Position numbers and translations under genes: made by a program. The notes below the pieces were generated by a model that saw only the letters and a list, made by a program, of their open reading frames with translations, made no database searches and had not been told where the DNA came from. Positions 1-6,150 of a stretch of 13,381 nt of DNA are shown in pieces (within the stretch, counting starts at the first letter, position 1; every line of letters starts with the position of its first letter). This stretch comes from Bacillota bacterium (GTDB lineage: Bacteria > Bacillota > Clostridia > Acetivibrionales > DSM-1351), in the NCBI GenBank assembly GCA_023436515.1, contig JAEZIV010000165.1, forward strand, positions 1-13,381. Direction: 5' to 3'.

Positions 1-84
1 GGCTATAAGCACAAGTATCAGGCTAATACAAATCAGGAGCTTATATTTAGATATATAACCCCAAACCCATTTGACATTTTTCAT
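1..84 (-). CDS. N-terminal fragment of a membrane protein, probably ABC exporter subunit (partial, runs off window)
   Basis: Reading leftward from an ATG at 84, 28 codons stay open to the window edge. They give a short basic, Trp-rich leader (MKNVKWVWGYISKYK) followed by a hydrophobic run (LLICISLILVLIA) that looks like a first membrane helix. A ribosome binding site, GGAAGGAA, lies about 9 nt upstream, and a perfect TATAAT box lies about 40 nt upstream. A leader of the form 'W-x-W-x-Y-x-x-x-Y-K' followed by a helix is typical of half-size ABC exporters (membrane domain fused to ATPase), but no ATPase motif is visible here, so the product name is inference. It is transcribed divergently from the AraC-type regulator that starts at 447. 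The visible fragment is short, so the reading frame is likely but not certain. Confidence 0.6.
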   Translation of the reverse strand, partial: MKNVKWVWGYISKYKLLICISLILVLIA

Positions 85-109
85 ATTTTTTGTTCCTTCC
101 CCTTAAGAT

Positions 110-141
110 GTTACTTAGTACTATTATAAAGAGTAAGTAAC
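110..141. repeat. Inverted repeat flanking a -10 box (candidate operator)
   Basis: The arms GTTACTTA (110-117) and TAAGTAAC (134-141) are perfect 8-bp complements separated by 16 nt. The spacer contains the leftward TATAAT box, and the proximal arm falls at the expected transcription start. That is a usual place for a repressor operator. The binding protein is unknown; the neighbouring AraC-type regulator is one candidate. Confidence 0.4.
123..128 (-). promoter_or_regulatory. -10 box for the leftward partial membrane-protein gene
   Basis: The minus strand reads a perfect TATAAT here, about 40 nt before the ATG at 84. No good -35 hexamer lies 16-18 nt upstream (best is TTTAAT-like). The box sits between the arms of an inverted repeat, so this promoter is probably controlled. 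Confidence 0.45.
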
Positions 142-384
142 CTTATTAAATGGATATTCTTTCACTCATGATGTATATTTTTATCTTTTCTGGAGAGTTT
201 GTCAAGAACAGTGTGTTGTACAATCGCAAAATTGTTGAAAGCAAAAAGTTTCCATGTTATACGTAATAAATTGGTTACATTTAATCTATTATTTAAATAG
301 TTTTCATTTGAATAAACTAAAGTTTATGATAACATATTACTAATACTGTAAACAGAATAAATAAAGACTAAAATGCTCGGAAGC

Positions 385-416
385 TGTTATTATCAAATAA
401 ACATAGTTTAATAACA
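385..416. repeat. Inverted repeat upstream of the AraC gene (candidate operator)
   Basis: The arms TGTTATTA (385-392) and TAATAACA (409-416) are perfect 8-bp complements, again with a 16-nt spacer. The pairing extends by AGC/GCT past a one-base bulge. The arms resemble those at 110-117/134-141. The repeat lies about 30 nt before the TTG start, so it could act as DNA operator or as an RNA hairpin in the leader. Confidence 0.4.
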
Positions 417-446
417 AGCTAATATTTACAATAGGAGTGATTTCGT

Positions 447-1298
447 TTGTGTTTGCCCGAAGTAAATGCTGAATGCTTTAAGCCCACTCTTTTATATGCA
501 TTTATCAGTGTAGTTAATAGTAAAACTAAATTAGACAGTCACACTCATGATTTCAGCGAGGTTAAGATTGTTTTGTCAGGAAACTTTACATACATAATTG
601 ATGGTGTAAGTTATGAAGTAAGCAAAGGTAACATAATAATTATGACTCCCGGGGTAAATCATTTAAAGGTTATACCTGAAGGAGTCCAGGTTGAAGAATT
701 TAATTATGCCTTGAGTGATTTTCAGCTTAAAAATCTCCCTCATAATTATTTAATAGGTCCTGAGGCAGACCTTATTTACAATATGCCACTTTTCCAACCG
801 GAAATTATCAAATGCATCAATGACACACTTTTGGAGCAGGAGAAAAACGAACCTTATTGTGACCTGTTTATTAAGGCAAATATGCTTAAGCTGACATCAT
901 TATTATATAGAGGGATGTCTGCAAATAAGGAAAAATCCGATAAGGCCAGATTGAATATTCCCAACTCTGAGAAGACAAATATTGTTAATACCATACTTCA
1001 ATACCTAAGTCAAAACTATATGAAGCAGATTTCTCTTTATAGACTTGCACATAATATGTATTTAAGTCCGGTATACATATCAAAGATATTTAAAGAAGAA
1101 ACAGGTGAATCTCCGATTAACCACCTAATACGTATACGCCTTACAAAGGCCAATGAATTGTTGAGTAACGGAAACATGCCCATTAAGGCTGTTGCAAGAA
1201 ATGTAGGCTATGAGGATGCTTATTATTTCAGCAAGCTATATAAGAAATATTATGGGATTCCACCCTCGTTAGAAAAACGTAATAAAATCGCTAATTGA
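447..1298 (+). CDS. AraC/XylS-family transcriptional regulator with N-terminal cupin domain
   Basis: This 283-residue protein has the standard AraC two-part build. Residues about 28-75 form a cupin-like sensor fold (HTHDF...EVKIVLSG...YIIDGVSYEVSKGNIIIMTPGVNHL), expected to bind a small ligand such as a sugar or amphiphile. Residues about 178-278 hold the paired helix-turn-helix DNA-binding domain: the first around SLYRLAHNMYLSPVYISKIF, the second around IKAVARNVGYEDAYYFSKLY, ending in the family signature YYFSKLYKKYYGIPPS. The start is a TTG at 447, supported by AGGAG 9 nt upstream; no ATG gives a complete cupin domain. It is divergent from the partial membrane-protein gene to the left, so that gene is a plausible target. 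It converges with the ZIP gene. The ligand is not deducible from sequence. Family call is firm; the target is inference. Confidence 0.93.
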   Translation: MCLPEVNAECFKPTLLYAFISVVNSKTKLDSHTHDFSEVKIVLSGNFTYIIDGVSYEVSKGNIIIMTPGVNHLKVIPEGVQVEEFNYALSDFQLKNLPHNYLIGPEADLIYNMPLFQPEIIKCINDTLLEQEKNEPYCDLFIKANMLKLTSLLYRGMSANKEKSDKARLNIPNSEKTNIVNTILQYLSQNYMKQISLYRLAHNMYLSPVYISKIFKEETGESPINHLIRIRLTKANELLSNGNMPIKAVARNVGYEDAYYFSKLYKKYYGIPPSLEKRNKIAN

Positions 1299-1307
1299 CA
1301 ATATTTA

Positions 1308-1335
1308 TGGCCGGCATATTCTGCCGGCCAATTTT
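1308..1335 (+). terminator. Rho-independent terminator of the AraC gene, possibly shared with the ZIP gene
   Basis: A perfect 9-bp stem (TGGCCGGCA / TGCCGGCCA) closes a 5-nt loop (TATTC) ten bases after the AraC stop codon and is followed by AATTTT. It sits between two convergent genes, so it may also end ZIP transcription, although the leftward T-tract is weak. Confidence 0.75.
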
Positions 1336-1349
1336 GAATTCCTTCATTT

Positions 1350-2165
1350 TTATCCAAGTGCTACATCCAGAATCATCATAATAGTAAAGCCTATAATGCA
1401 TCCCGCCGTGGCAAAATGTGTACTATTATGTGAACCGCTTTGAGCCTCAGGAATAAGTTCCTCAACAACAACGTATATCATTGCTCCTGCGGCAAATGCC
1501 AGCGCATAAGGCAGCACCGGCTCTACGAACATTACAAGGGAGGCTCCCAGCACACCTGCAATAGGCTCTACTATACCTGAAGCCTGACCGTATAAAAAGC
1601 TCTTGCTTCTGGATAGTCCTTCCCGTCTTAATGGAATAGATACAGCGGCACCCTCTGGAAAATTCTGCAAACCTATACCTATTGCAATGGCTATTGCAGA
1701 CATCATGGAACCATCACCAATGCCGTTTGCAACAGCTCCGAAAGCTACACCTACTGCAAGTCCCTCAGGTATATTGTGCAGAGTTATTGAAAAAACAAGT
1801 AATACACTGCGCTTAAGGTTTGTAGAAACACCTTCCTTCTCTCCCTCTCCCGAGTTCAAGTGCATATGAGGAATTATTCTATCTGCAAGGTATAAAAAAG
1901 CTGCTCCGCCCAAAAAACCGAATGCTGCCACCAGCCAAGCTGGCAGAGCCGAATCCTCAGCCATTTCGATTGCAGGTGCAAGCAGAGACCAAAAGCTGGC
2001 TGCAATCATTACTCCGGCTGCAAAGCCCAGCATGGTGTTAAGCACCCTTTTGTTAATGTTCTTAAAGAAAAACACCATTGCTGCACCCAGAGCAGTTAAT
2101 CCCCATGTCATCAGTGTAGCAAGTAAAGCAAGTAAAATATGATTTTGGTTGCTCAACCATTCCAT
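1350..2165 (-). CDS. ZIP-family divalent metal transporter (GufA-like)
   Basis: This 271-residue inner-membrane protein should import zinc or another divalent metal. It has about eight hydrophobic helices and both metal-site signatures of the GufA branch: HNIPEGLAVG (residues 130-139) and QNFPEGAAV (167-175), the second with Q in place of the first H, as is common in this branch. Further acidic residues lie in later helices (VEP near 200, VVEELIPE near 233-240). A short His-containing loop (PHMHLNSGEGEKEG) precedes the first motif. The ATG at 2165 is preferred because GAGGGTGA lies 8 nt upstream; the frame could also begin at a GTG at 2183 (277 residues), but that codon itself overlaps this ribosome binding site. 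Metal specificity is not decided by these motifs. Confidence 0.92.
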   Translation of the reverse strand: MEWLSNQNHILLALLATLMTWGLTALGAAMVFFFKNINKRVLNTMLGFAAGVMIAASFWSLLAPAIEMAEDSALPAWLVAAFGFLGGAAFLYLADRIIPHMHLNSGEGEKEGVSTNLKRSVLLVFSITLHNIPEGLAVGVAFGAVANGIGDGSMMSAIAIAIGIGLQNFPEGAAVSIPLRREGLSRSKSFLYGQASGIVEPIAGVLGASLVMFVEPVLPYALAFAAGAMIYVVVEELIPEAQSGSHNSTHFATAGCIIGFTIMMILDVALG

Positions 2166-2201
2166 CACAAAAATCACCCTCACATATATTGTTTCAACCT
2201 A

Positions 2202-2218
2202 GCGATATAGTATACCGC
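2202..2218. promoter_or_regulatory. Palindrome over the likely -10 box of the ZIP gene (candidate metal-regulator operator)
   Basis: The 17-nt element GCGATATAGTATACCGC is symmetric around 2210 with one mismatch. On the minus strand it contains TATACT (2214 to 2209), a good -10 box about 45 nt before the ATG at 2165. A second, perfect minus-strand TATAAT lies at 2239-2234. A metal-sensing repressor (DtxR/MntR or Fur type) is a reasonable guess for a ZIP gene, but I cannot match the site to a known consensus. Confidence 0.35.
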
Positions 2219-2539
2219 CTAATTTATTCCCTCATTATACCATTGATAAACAATATTTATAAGCCCTATTTGCAAACGTGATTCTGCATATTTTTGACCC
2301 ATTCCTGTTCCTCTTCGATTCCCCCCATTTACCCAAATCGCTGTACGTCTTGATTTAAGCCTGTTGGTATTAATTGGGGGGTTGTTTGATTAGTCAACTA
2401 GTGTTAACATAATATCCATACCCGGAAGCTGATAAATTATTACGCTGAATTAAAGCATTGTACAAAAGCATCGTCAAAAACGCTGATTATTGACATGAAC
2501 AAAAACACGTAAAATTTAGTAAGATAAAGGGAGGTCATT
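2219..2539. other. Intergenic region upstream of the CAP-protein gene
   Basis: Together with the ZIP leader this is about 374 bp without a gene. It contains an inverted repeat CCCCCCA (2321-2327) / TGGGGGG (2375-2381) with a 47-nt loop, then a possible promoter for the CAP gene (2386-2413), and a leader of roughly 120 nt ending in the ribosome binding site GGGAGG at 2529-2534. I found no match to riboswitch cores I know. Confidence 0.5.
2386..2413 (+). promoter_or_regulatory. Candidate promoter for the CAP-protein gene with a palindrome between -35 and -10
   Basis: TTGATT (2386-2391) and CATAAT (2408-2413) are separated by 16 nt. Almost the whole spacer is an imperfect palindrome (2393-2408, arms GTCAAC/GTTAAC), a typical operator position. 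A second option is TTGACA at 2490-2495, but its only -10 partner is poor (AATTTA) and would start the RNA at the ribosome binding site. Confidence 0.35.
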
Positions 2540-3595
2540 ATGAATAACAAAAAGAAAATAGTAATATCATCTATAGCAGCATGTGCATTATTAGTATCAG
2601 CTTTTGCATTTAACAGTAATGCAAGTCTATTAGACAAAATCACATCAGATATGAGCAATAATCCTGCACAAACTACAGAGATAGCCGGGAAGGCAGTAAG
2701 TGCTAACAGCCTTGAAGCATCCACAGGAGTTACCAGTGATGCAGCTGCGGAAAAAAAGCAGAGTAATGAAGCTGCAAAACCATCTTACACTGCCAAGGTC
2801 GCTTCTGCTAAATCAGAGGCCGAGAAACTGTGTGATACTGCTAAATCAGAAGCCGAGAAACCTAGTAACTCCTCGAAAAATCAAGATATCCCCCCAGTTA
2901 AGGCTGCCAATACAAAAACTAATAATATTGAGGTCAAGAACCAAACAAATAATCAGCAGACCACTACAAACAATATTAAAACCTTACTAGATAAAATATT
3001 AAGTCAAAATCCTTCAGCTTCATGCGTAAAGCAGCCTGTTGTAATAAAGACGCCATCTGTTACAACAAAGCCGACCACCGGCACAAGTAAGCCACAAACA
3101 ACTACCAAACCAGCTGCCGGTACAAATAATTCGACTACTACCAAACCAGCAGCCGGTACAAGTAATTCAACTGGAACAGCTAATCCTGCTTCACCCACCA
3201 CAACCGGGGAATATTCCGCATTTCAAACCAGGGTACTGGAGCTTGTTAATGCAGAAAGAGCAAAAGCAGGTCTTAATTCATTGAAGATGAATACAGAATT
3301 AAGCAAGGTAGCTACCTTGAAATCACAGGATATGGCAAAGAATAATTACTTTGATCACAACTCTCCAACCTATGGTTCACCTTTTGATATGATGAAGAAA
3401 TTTGGTATAAGCTACAGAACAGCCGGTGAAAATATCGCTATGGGACAAACAACTCCTGAGCAGGTAATGAATGGCTGGATGAATTCATCCGGTCACAGAG
3501 CTAATATCTTAAAAGCTTCCTTTACTGAGATAGGCATTGGTATAGCAAAAAATTCAAGCGGCAGATTATATTGGACACAGCAGTTTATAGGATAA
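2540..3595 (+). CDS. Secreted CAP/SCP-domain protein (YkwD-like) with repeat-rich linker
   Basis: This 351-residue exported protein starts with a signal peptide (MNNKKK, then hydrophobic 8-24; possible cleavage after AFA 23 or SNA 28). Residues about 30-225 are a low-complexity Ala/Lys/Glu then Thr/Pro/Asn linker. Residues about 226-351 form a CAP (cysteine-rich secretory/PR-1) domain of the bacterial YkwD type: VLELVNAERAKAG, FDHNSP with His273, AGENIA with Glu297, and SGHRANIL with His319. These are the conserved cavity residues. Function in bacteria is poorly defined; spore-coat or cell-wall roles are usual suggestions. The linker contains two 11-residue repeats, two 12-residue repeats, and lone cysteines at 98 and 162. 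The start ATG is supported by GGGAGG 5 nt upstream. No sorting or SLH motif is visible. Confidence 0.93.
   Translation: MNNKKKIVISSIAACALLVSAFAFNSNASLLDKITSDMSNNPAQTTEIAGKAVSANSLEASTGVTSDAAAEKKQSNEAAKPSYTAKVASAKSEAEKLCDTAKSEAEKPSNSSKNQDIPPVKAANTKTNNIEVKNQTNNQQTTTNNIKTLLDKILSQNPSASCVKQPVVIKTPSVTTKPTTGTSKPQTTTKPAAGTNNSTTTKPAAGTSNSTGTANPASPTTTGEYSAFQTRVLELVNAERAKAGLNSLKMNTELSKVATLKSQDMAKNNYFDHNSPTYGSPFDMMKKFGISYRTAGENIAMGQTTPEQVMNGWMNSSGHRANILKASFTEIGIGIAKNSSGRLYWTQQFIG
2805..2861 (+). repeat. Two-copy 33-bp tandem repeat in the CAP-protein linker
   Basis: Near-identical 24-bp blocks at 2805-2828 and 2838-2861 differ at one base and recur with a 33-bp period, encoding AKSEAEK twice (residues 90-96 and 101-107). 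This is in-frame linker duplication. Confidence 0.8.
3101..3172 (+). repeat. Two-copy 36-bp tandem repeat in the CAP-protein linker
   Basis: Units at 3101-3136 and 3137-3172 encode TTKPAAGT followed by an Asn/Ser-rich stretch twice. The Thr/Pro/Asn composition suggests a flexible wall-spanning linker. The repeat is in frame, so copy-number change would alter linker length without breaking the CAP domain. Confidence 0.8.
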
Positions 3596-3639
3596 TAAAT
3601 TTTGTCGATAAGTATAAGCAATAACTAATTTAGCGTATT

Positions 3640-3675
3640 GGTGAGTCAGAGCATCTGGCTTGCCTTTTTCTTTTT
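3640..3675 (+). terminator. Rho-independent terminator of the CAP-protein gene
   Basis: A 10-bp stem with three G-T pairs (GGTGAGTCAG / CTGGCTTGCC) closes a 5-nt loop (AGCAT) and is followed by TTTTTCTTTTT. It lies 45 nt after the stop codon. Confidence 0.8.
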
Positions 3676-3820
3676 CAGATAGCTATTCAGGTCCTTACCC
3701 TCATAAATATTAACTGGTTCAGTATAACAGACAACTGGAAAACACAAGGCTATCCGGTCTCAGAATATTTCGAGGGCTTGTGTTTGTCAGACTGATGGAG
3801 CTTCTGTATTACTTTTGCAA

Positions 3821-3871
3821 AAGAAAACTCAAAGTGCAGCCTATCACAACGGCTGCACTTTGAGTTTTCTT
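3821..3871 (-). terminator. Rho-independent terminator of mscL
   Basis: Perfect 21-bp complementary arms at 3821-3841 and 3851-3871 enclose a 9-nt loop (TATCACAAC), just past the mscL stop. Reading leftward the stem ends in GAGTTTTCTTTT. The A- and T-rich arm ends make it potentially active in both directions. Confidence 0.85.
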
Positions 3872-3878
3872 ATCTACT

Positions 3879-4274
3879 TTATTTGTCCTTTTTAAGCAAA
3901 TCTCTTATCTCTGTCAGGAGCTGAACTTCCTTACTTGGAGCAGCAGGTTCTTCCTCTTTCTCTTTCTTTCTTCTAATAATATTGATTACTTTGACCATAC
4001 AGAATACAACAAAGGCGATTATTAAGAAATTGATAATTTGCTGTATAAACGCTCCGTAGCGTATTGCAGCTTCTCCTTCGGCAGCATTCGACGGAAATGT
4101 ATGGTGTGACAAATCAAGTCCGCCTATCAGGAAGCCTATGGCAGGCATGATTATCTGATTTACCAGTGAGTTCACTATAGCAGTAAATGCGGTACCTATT
4201 ATAATACCAACAGCAAGATCAATTACACTTCCCCTGGATATGAATTCCTTGAATTCAGCTATAAACTTTTTCAT
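3879..4274 (-). CDS. mscL: Large-conductance mechanosensitive channel MscL
   Basis: This 131-residue inner-membrane protein forms the homopentameric pore that opens under membrane tension and releases solutes during osmotic downshock. The N-terminal helix and first membrane span carry the family hallmark (FKEFISRGSVIDLAVGIIIG, residues 8-27), continuing through SLVNQIIMPAIGFLIGGLDL (36-55). A periplasmic loop follows (about 56-74), then the second span (about 75-98) and a charged cytoplasmic helix rich in Lys/Glu (101-131). Length is close to the usual 120-150 residues. The ATG at 4274 has AGGAGG 4 nt upstream. It is a single gene between two terminators. A TATATA-like -10 may lie around 4296-4301 on the minus strand, but I see no convincing -35. 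Confidence 0.97.
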   Translation of the reverse strand: MKKFIAEFKEFISRGSVIDLAVGIIIGTAFTAIVNSLVNQIIMPAIGFLIGGLDLSHHTFPSNAAEGEAAIRYGAFIQQIINFLIIAFVVFCMVKVINIIRRKKEKEEEPAAPSKEVQLLTEIRDLLKKDK

Positions 4275-4318
4275 ATTGCCTCCTTTATCTTAATGTCCAA
4301 TACATATATAGTCTACAG

Positions 4319-4369
4319 AAAAACACCTTATATTACAACAGATTTCCTGCTGTAATATAAGGTGTTTTT
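4319..4369 (-). terminator. Rho-independent terminator of hcp
   Basis: The 19-bp arms 4319-4337 and 4351-4369 are perfect complements. Three more pairs form inside after one mismatch, and the loop is ATTTC. Leftward the stem runs into a T5 tract (minus-strand GGTGTTTTTC). It lies about 70 nt after the hcp stop and before mscL, isolating the two genes. Confidence 0.85.
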
Positions 4370-4439
4370 ATTTTACTTGGGATAATTTACATAGTACTTA
4401 CTATATTATGTTTCAATTATTAGACGGCCCTTTTATGTG

Positions 4440-6002
4440 TTATCCGAGGATTTTTTTCAGATCCGCATCCGGAGTGGATACAGGACTGATATTAAAGTTT
4501 TCAACCAATATATTAAGAACATTAGGTGAAATAAATGCAGGCAGTGTAGGTCCAAGGTATATGTTTTTAATTCCAAGTGAAAGCAAGGTAAGGAGAATAC
4601 ATACAGCTTTCTGTTCATACCAGGATAGCACCAGTGATAAAGGTAAATCGTTTATGTCGCAATTGAAGGCCCCTGCCAGCGCTGATGCCACCTGTATCGC
4701 ACTGTAAGCATCATTACACTGACCCATATCCATTATTCTTGGCAGCCCACCTATCTCACCAATATCAAGGTCATTAAAGCGGAACTTACCACAGGCCAAC
4801 GTCAAAATCACAGTATCCTTTGGGGTTCTCTGGACAAATTCAGTGTAATAATTTCTGCCAACCTTGGCCCCGTCACAGCCTCCCACAAGGAAGAAATGTT
4901 TAATTGCTCCGGCTTTTACTGCCTCGATTACCTTGTCTGCAACCGAGAGGACAGTTCCTCTTGCAAACCCTGTAGTAACGGTATCACCACCGTTAATGCC
5001 GGTCATTCTGACATCCTCCGCATAGCCTCCCAATTCAAGAGCCTTGTTTATGACCGGAGTGAAGTCTTTATTATCATCAATATGGACCATTTCAGGATAA
5101 GCCACAACCTCCGTTGTAAATACTCTGTCATGGTAGCTGGGCTTTGTAGGCATCAAGCAGTTGGTTGTAAACAGCACTGCTCCGGGTAATTTTTCAAATT
5201 CCTTCTGCTGATTCTGCCATGCGGTTCCAAAGTTGCCCTTCAGGTGCGGGTATGCCTTAAGCTTTGGGTAAGCATGTGCCGGCAGCATTTCACCGTGTGT
5301 ATATATGTTTATTCCTTTATCCCTTGTCTGCTCAAGTAATAGATGTAAATCATATAAATCATGCCCGGAAATTACGATAAACGGTCCTTTTTCAATAGTT
5401 AAAGGAACCTTTGTAGGAACTGGAGTGCCATATGTTTCGGTGTTAGCCTGGTCGAGCAAAGCCATGCAGGTAAGATTTACCTTACCTGTTTCCATAACTA
5501 CAGGCAGCAATTGATCCGCTCCAAGGTCCTCTCCCATAACTCTAAGTGCTTTATAGAAAAAACTATTTACCTCATCACTATTATAGCCCAAAACAAGTGC
5601 GTGATAAGCATATGCTGCCATTCCTCTGATTCCGAAGAGTATCAATGATTTAAGTGACCTAATATCCTCATTGTCATTCCAAAGCCTGTTCATATCATAA
5701 TTCTCAGAGGATGCTGCTCCGAGCAATACCTTTTCATTCTCAATACATGCAATTTGTCTGCTAATTGAAGCATTGTCAAAGCTGACATTTGTTATTGTTG
5801 TAAATAAGCCTTCAATTACTACTCTGTTAGTTTGTTCTGTGGGCTGACCCCCTTCAGCAGCTCTGGCCAATGCTATCAAAGCACCTGTAAGCTTATCCTG
5901 AAAGTTTGATGTATCAGCCTTTTTGCCACAGGCTCCTGCAGCACCGGTACAGGCCTTTCCACCGATTGTTTGTTCACATTGATAACAAAACATGTCTGAC
6001 AT
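4440..6002 (-). CDS. hcp: Hybrid cluster protein (hydroxylamine / nitric oxide reductase)
   Basis: This 520-residue cytosolic Fe-S protein reduces NO to N2O and, in vitro, hydroxylamine to ammonia, and protects anaerobes from nitrosative stress. All eight hybrid-cluster ligands known from the Desulfovibrio protein (His244, Glu268, Cys312, Cys406, Cys434, Cys459, Glu494, Lys496) have counterparts at a constant offset of 30-31: His214, Glu238, Cys282, Cys376, Cys404, Cys429, Glu463 and Lys465. The N-terminal cluster cysteines are 6, 9, 18 and 25 (C-x2-C-x8-C-x6-C). The ATG at 6002 has AAGGAGG 9 nt upstream; the internal Met4 is too far from it. No adjacent hcr reductase gene is seen, as is usual in strict anaerobes. 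A divergent Crp/Fnr gene is the probable regulator. Confidence 0.97.
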   Translation of the reverse strand: MSDMFCYQCEQTIGGKACTGAAGACGKKADTSNFQDKLTGALIALARAAEGGQPTEQTNRVVIEGLFTTITNVSFDNASISRQIACIENEKVLLGAASSENYDMNRLWNDNEDIRSLKSLILFGIRGMAAYAYHALVLGYNSDEVNSFFYKALRVMGEDLGADQLLPVVMETGKVNLTCMALLDQANTETYGTPVPTKVPLTIEKGPFIVISGHDLYDLHLLLEQTRDKGINIYTHGEMLPAHAYPKLKAYPHLKGNFGTAWQNQQKEFEKLPGAVLFTTNCLMPTKPSYHDRVFTTEVVAYPEMVHIDDNKDFTPVINKALELGGYAEDVRMTGINGGDTVTTGFARGTVLSVADKVIEAVKAGAIKHFFLVGGCDGAKVGRNYYTEFVQRTPKDTVILTLACGKFRFNDLDIGEIGGLPRIMDMGQCNDAYSAIQVASALAGAFNCDINDLPLSLVLSWYEQKAVCILLTLLSLGIKNIYLGPTLPAFISPNVLNILVENFNISPVSTPDADLKKILG

Positions 6003-6023
6003 AATTAATTTCCTCCTTATTTT

Positions 6024-6068
6024 CTTATATCCTTAAGGGTTTTAACACTTAGGTAACCACTGTTAAAA
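6024..6068 (-). promoter_or_regulatory. hcp promoter region with candidate Crp/Fnr-type activator site
   Basis: On the minus strand a TATAAG box (6029 to 6024) lies about 20 nt before the hcp ATG, with no good -35. Upstream is an inverted repeat, TTTTAACA (6040-6047) and TGTTAAAA (6061-6068), around a GGTAACC core (6052-6058). Its centre, near 6054-6055, is about 38 nt before the predicted start, near the -41.5 place where Crp/Fnr activators replace a -35 box. Confidence 0.5.
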
Positions 6069-6079
6069 TTGGTTAAACA

Positions 6080-6108
6080 TTGACTTTATGTATTTATTGT
6101 ACTAGACT
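6080..6108 (+). promoter_or_regulatory. Promoter of the Crp/Fnr regulator gene
   Basis: TTGACT (6080-6085) and TAGACT (6103-6108) are spaced by 17 nt, which predicts a start near 6115 and a leader of about 35 nt. It is back to back with the hcp promoter. Confidence 0.5.
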
Positions 6109-6123
6109 AAAACCATAAAATCG

Positions 6124-6137
6124 GTTGCATTTGCAAC
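6124..6137 (+). promoter_or_regulatory. Perfect palindrome just before the ribosome binding site of the Crp/Fnr gene
   Basis: GTTGCATTTGCAAC has perfect 6-bp arms and a 2-nt centre, and ends one base before AAGGAG. It could be an autoregulatory operator or, in RNA, a small hairpin beside the ribosome binding site. Confidence 0.35.
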
Positions 6138-6150
6138 AAGGAGAAAATTT

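Larger units (their letters stand above)
85..446. other. Intergenic regulatory region between divergent ABC-like gene and AraC gene
   Basis: This 362-bp AT-rich stretch has no convincing gene. It holds the leftward promoter (-10 at 123-128) inside an inverted repeat (110-117/134-141), a 16-nt palindrome at 312-327 (arms ATAAACT/AGTTTAT), a second inverted repeat (385-392/409-416), and the AraC ribosome binding site AGGAG at 433-437. The middle, about 145-300, is AT-rich with a small TTGTACAA palindrome at 216-223 and nothing else I can name. Confidence 0.6.

Noticed and set aside
2219..2539. Riboswitch (c-di-GMP or c-di-AMP) before the CAP gene
   Set aside because: Such elements control some clostridial wall genes, but I could not find the conserved core sequences of either class here.
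3101..3172. CRISPR-like direct repeats
   Set aside because: Only two copies, no unique spacers, and they translate in frame as a protein linker.
3004..3201. Reverse-strand open frame over the CAP linker and similar long frames opposite the Hcp, ZIP and FGGY genes
   Set aside because: They are antisense shadows of repeat-rich or well-conserved genes, without ribosome binding sites or recognisable domains.
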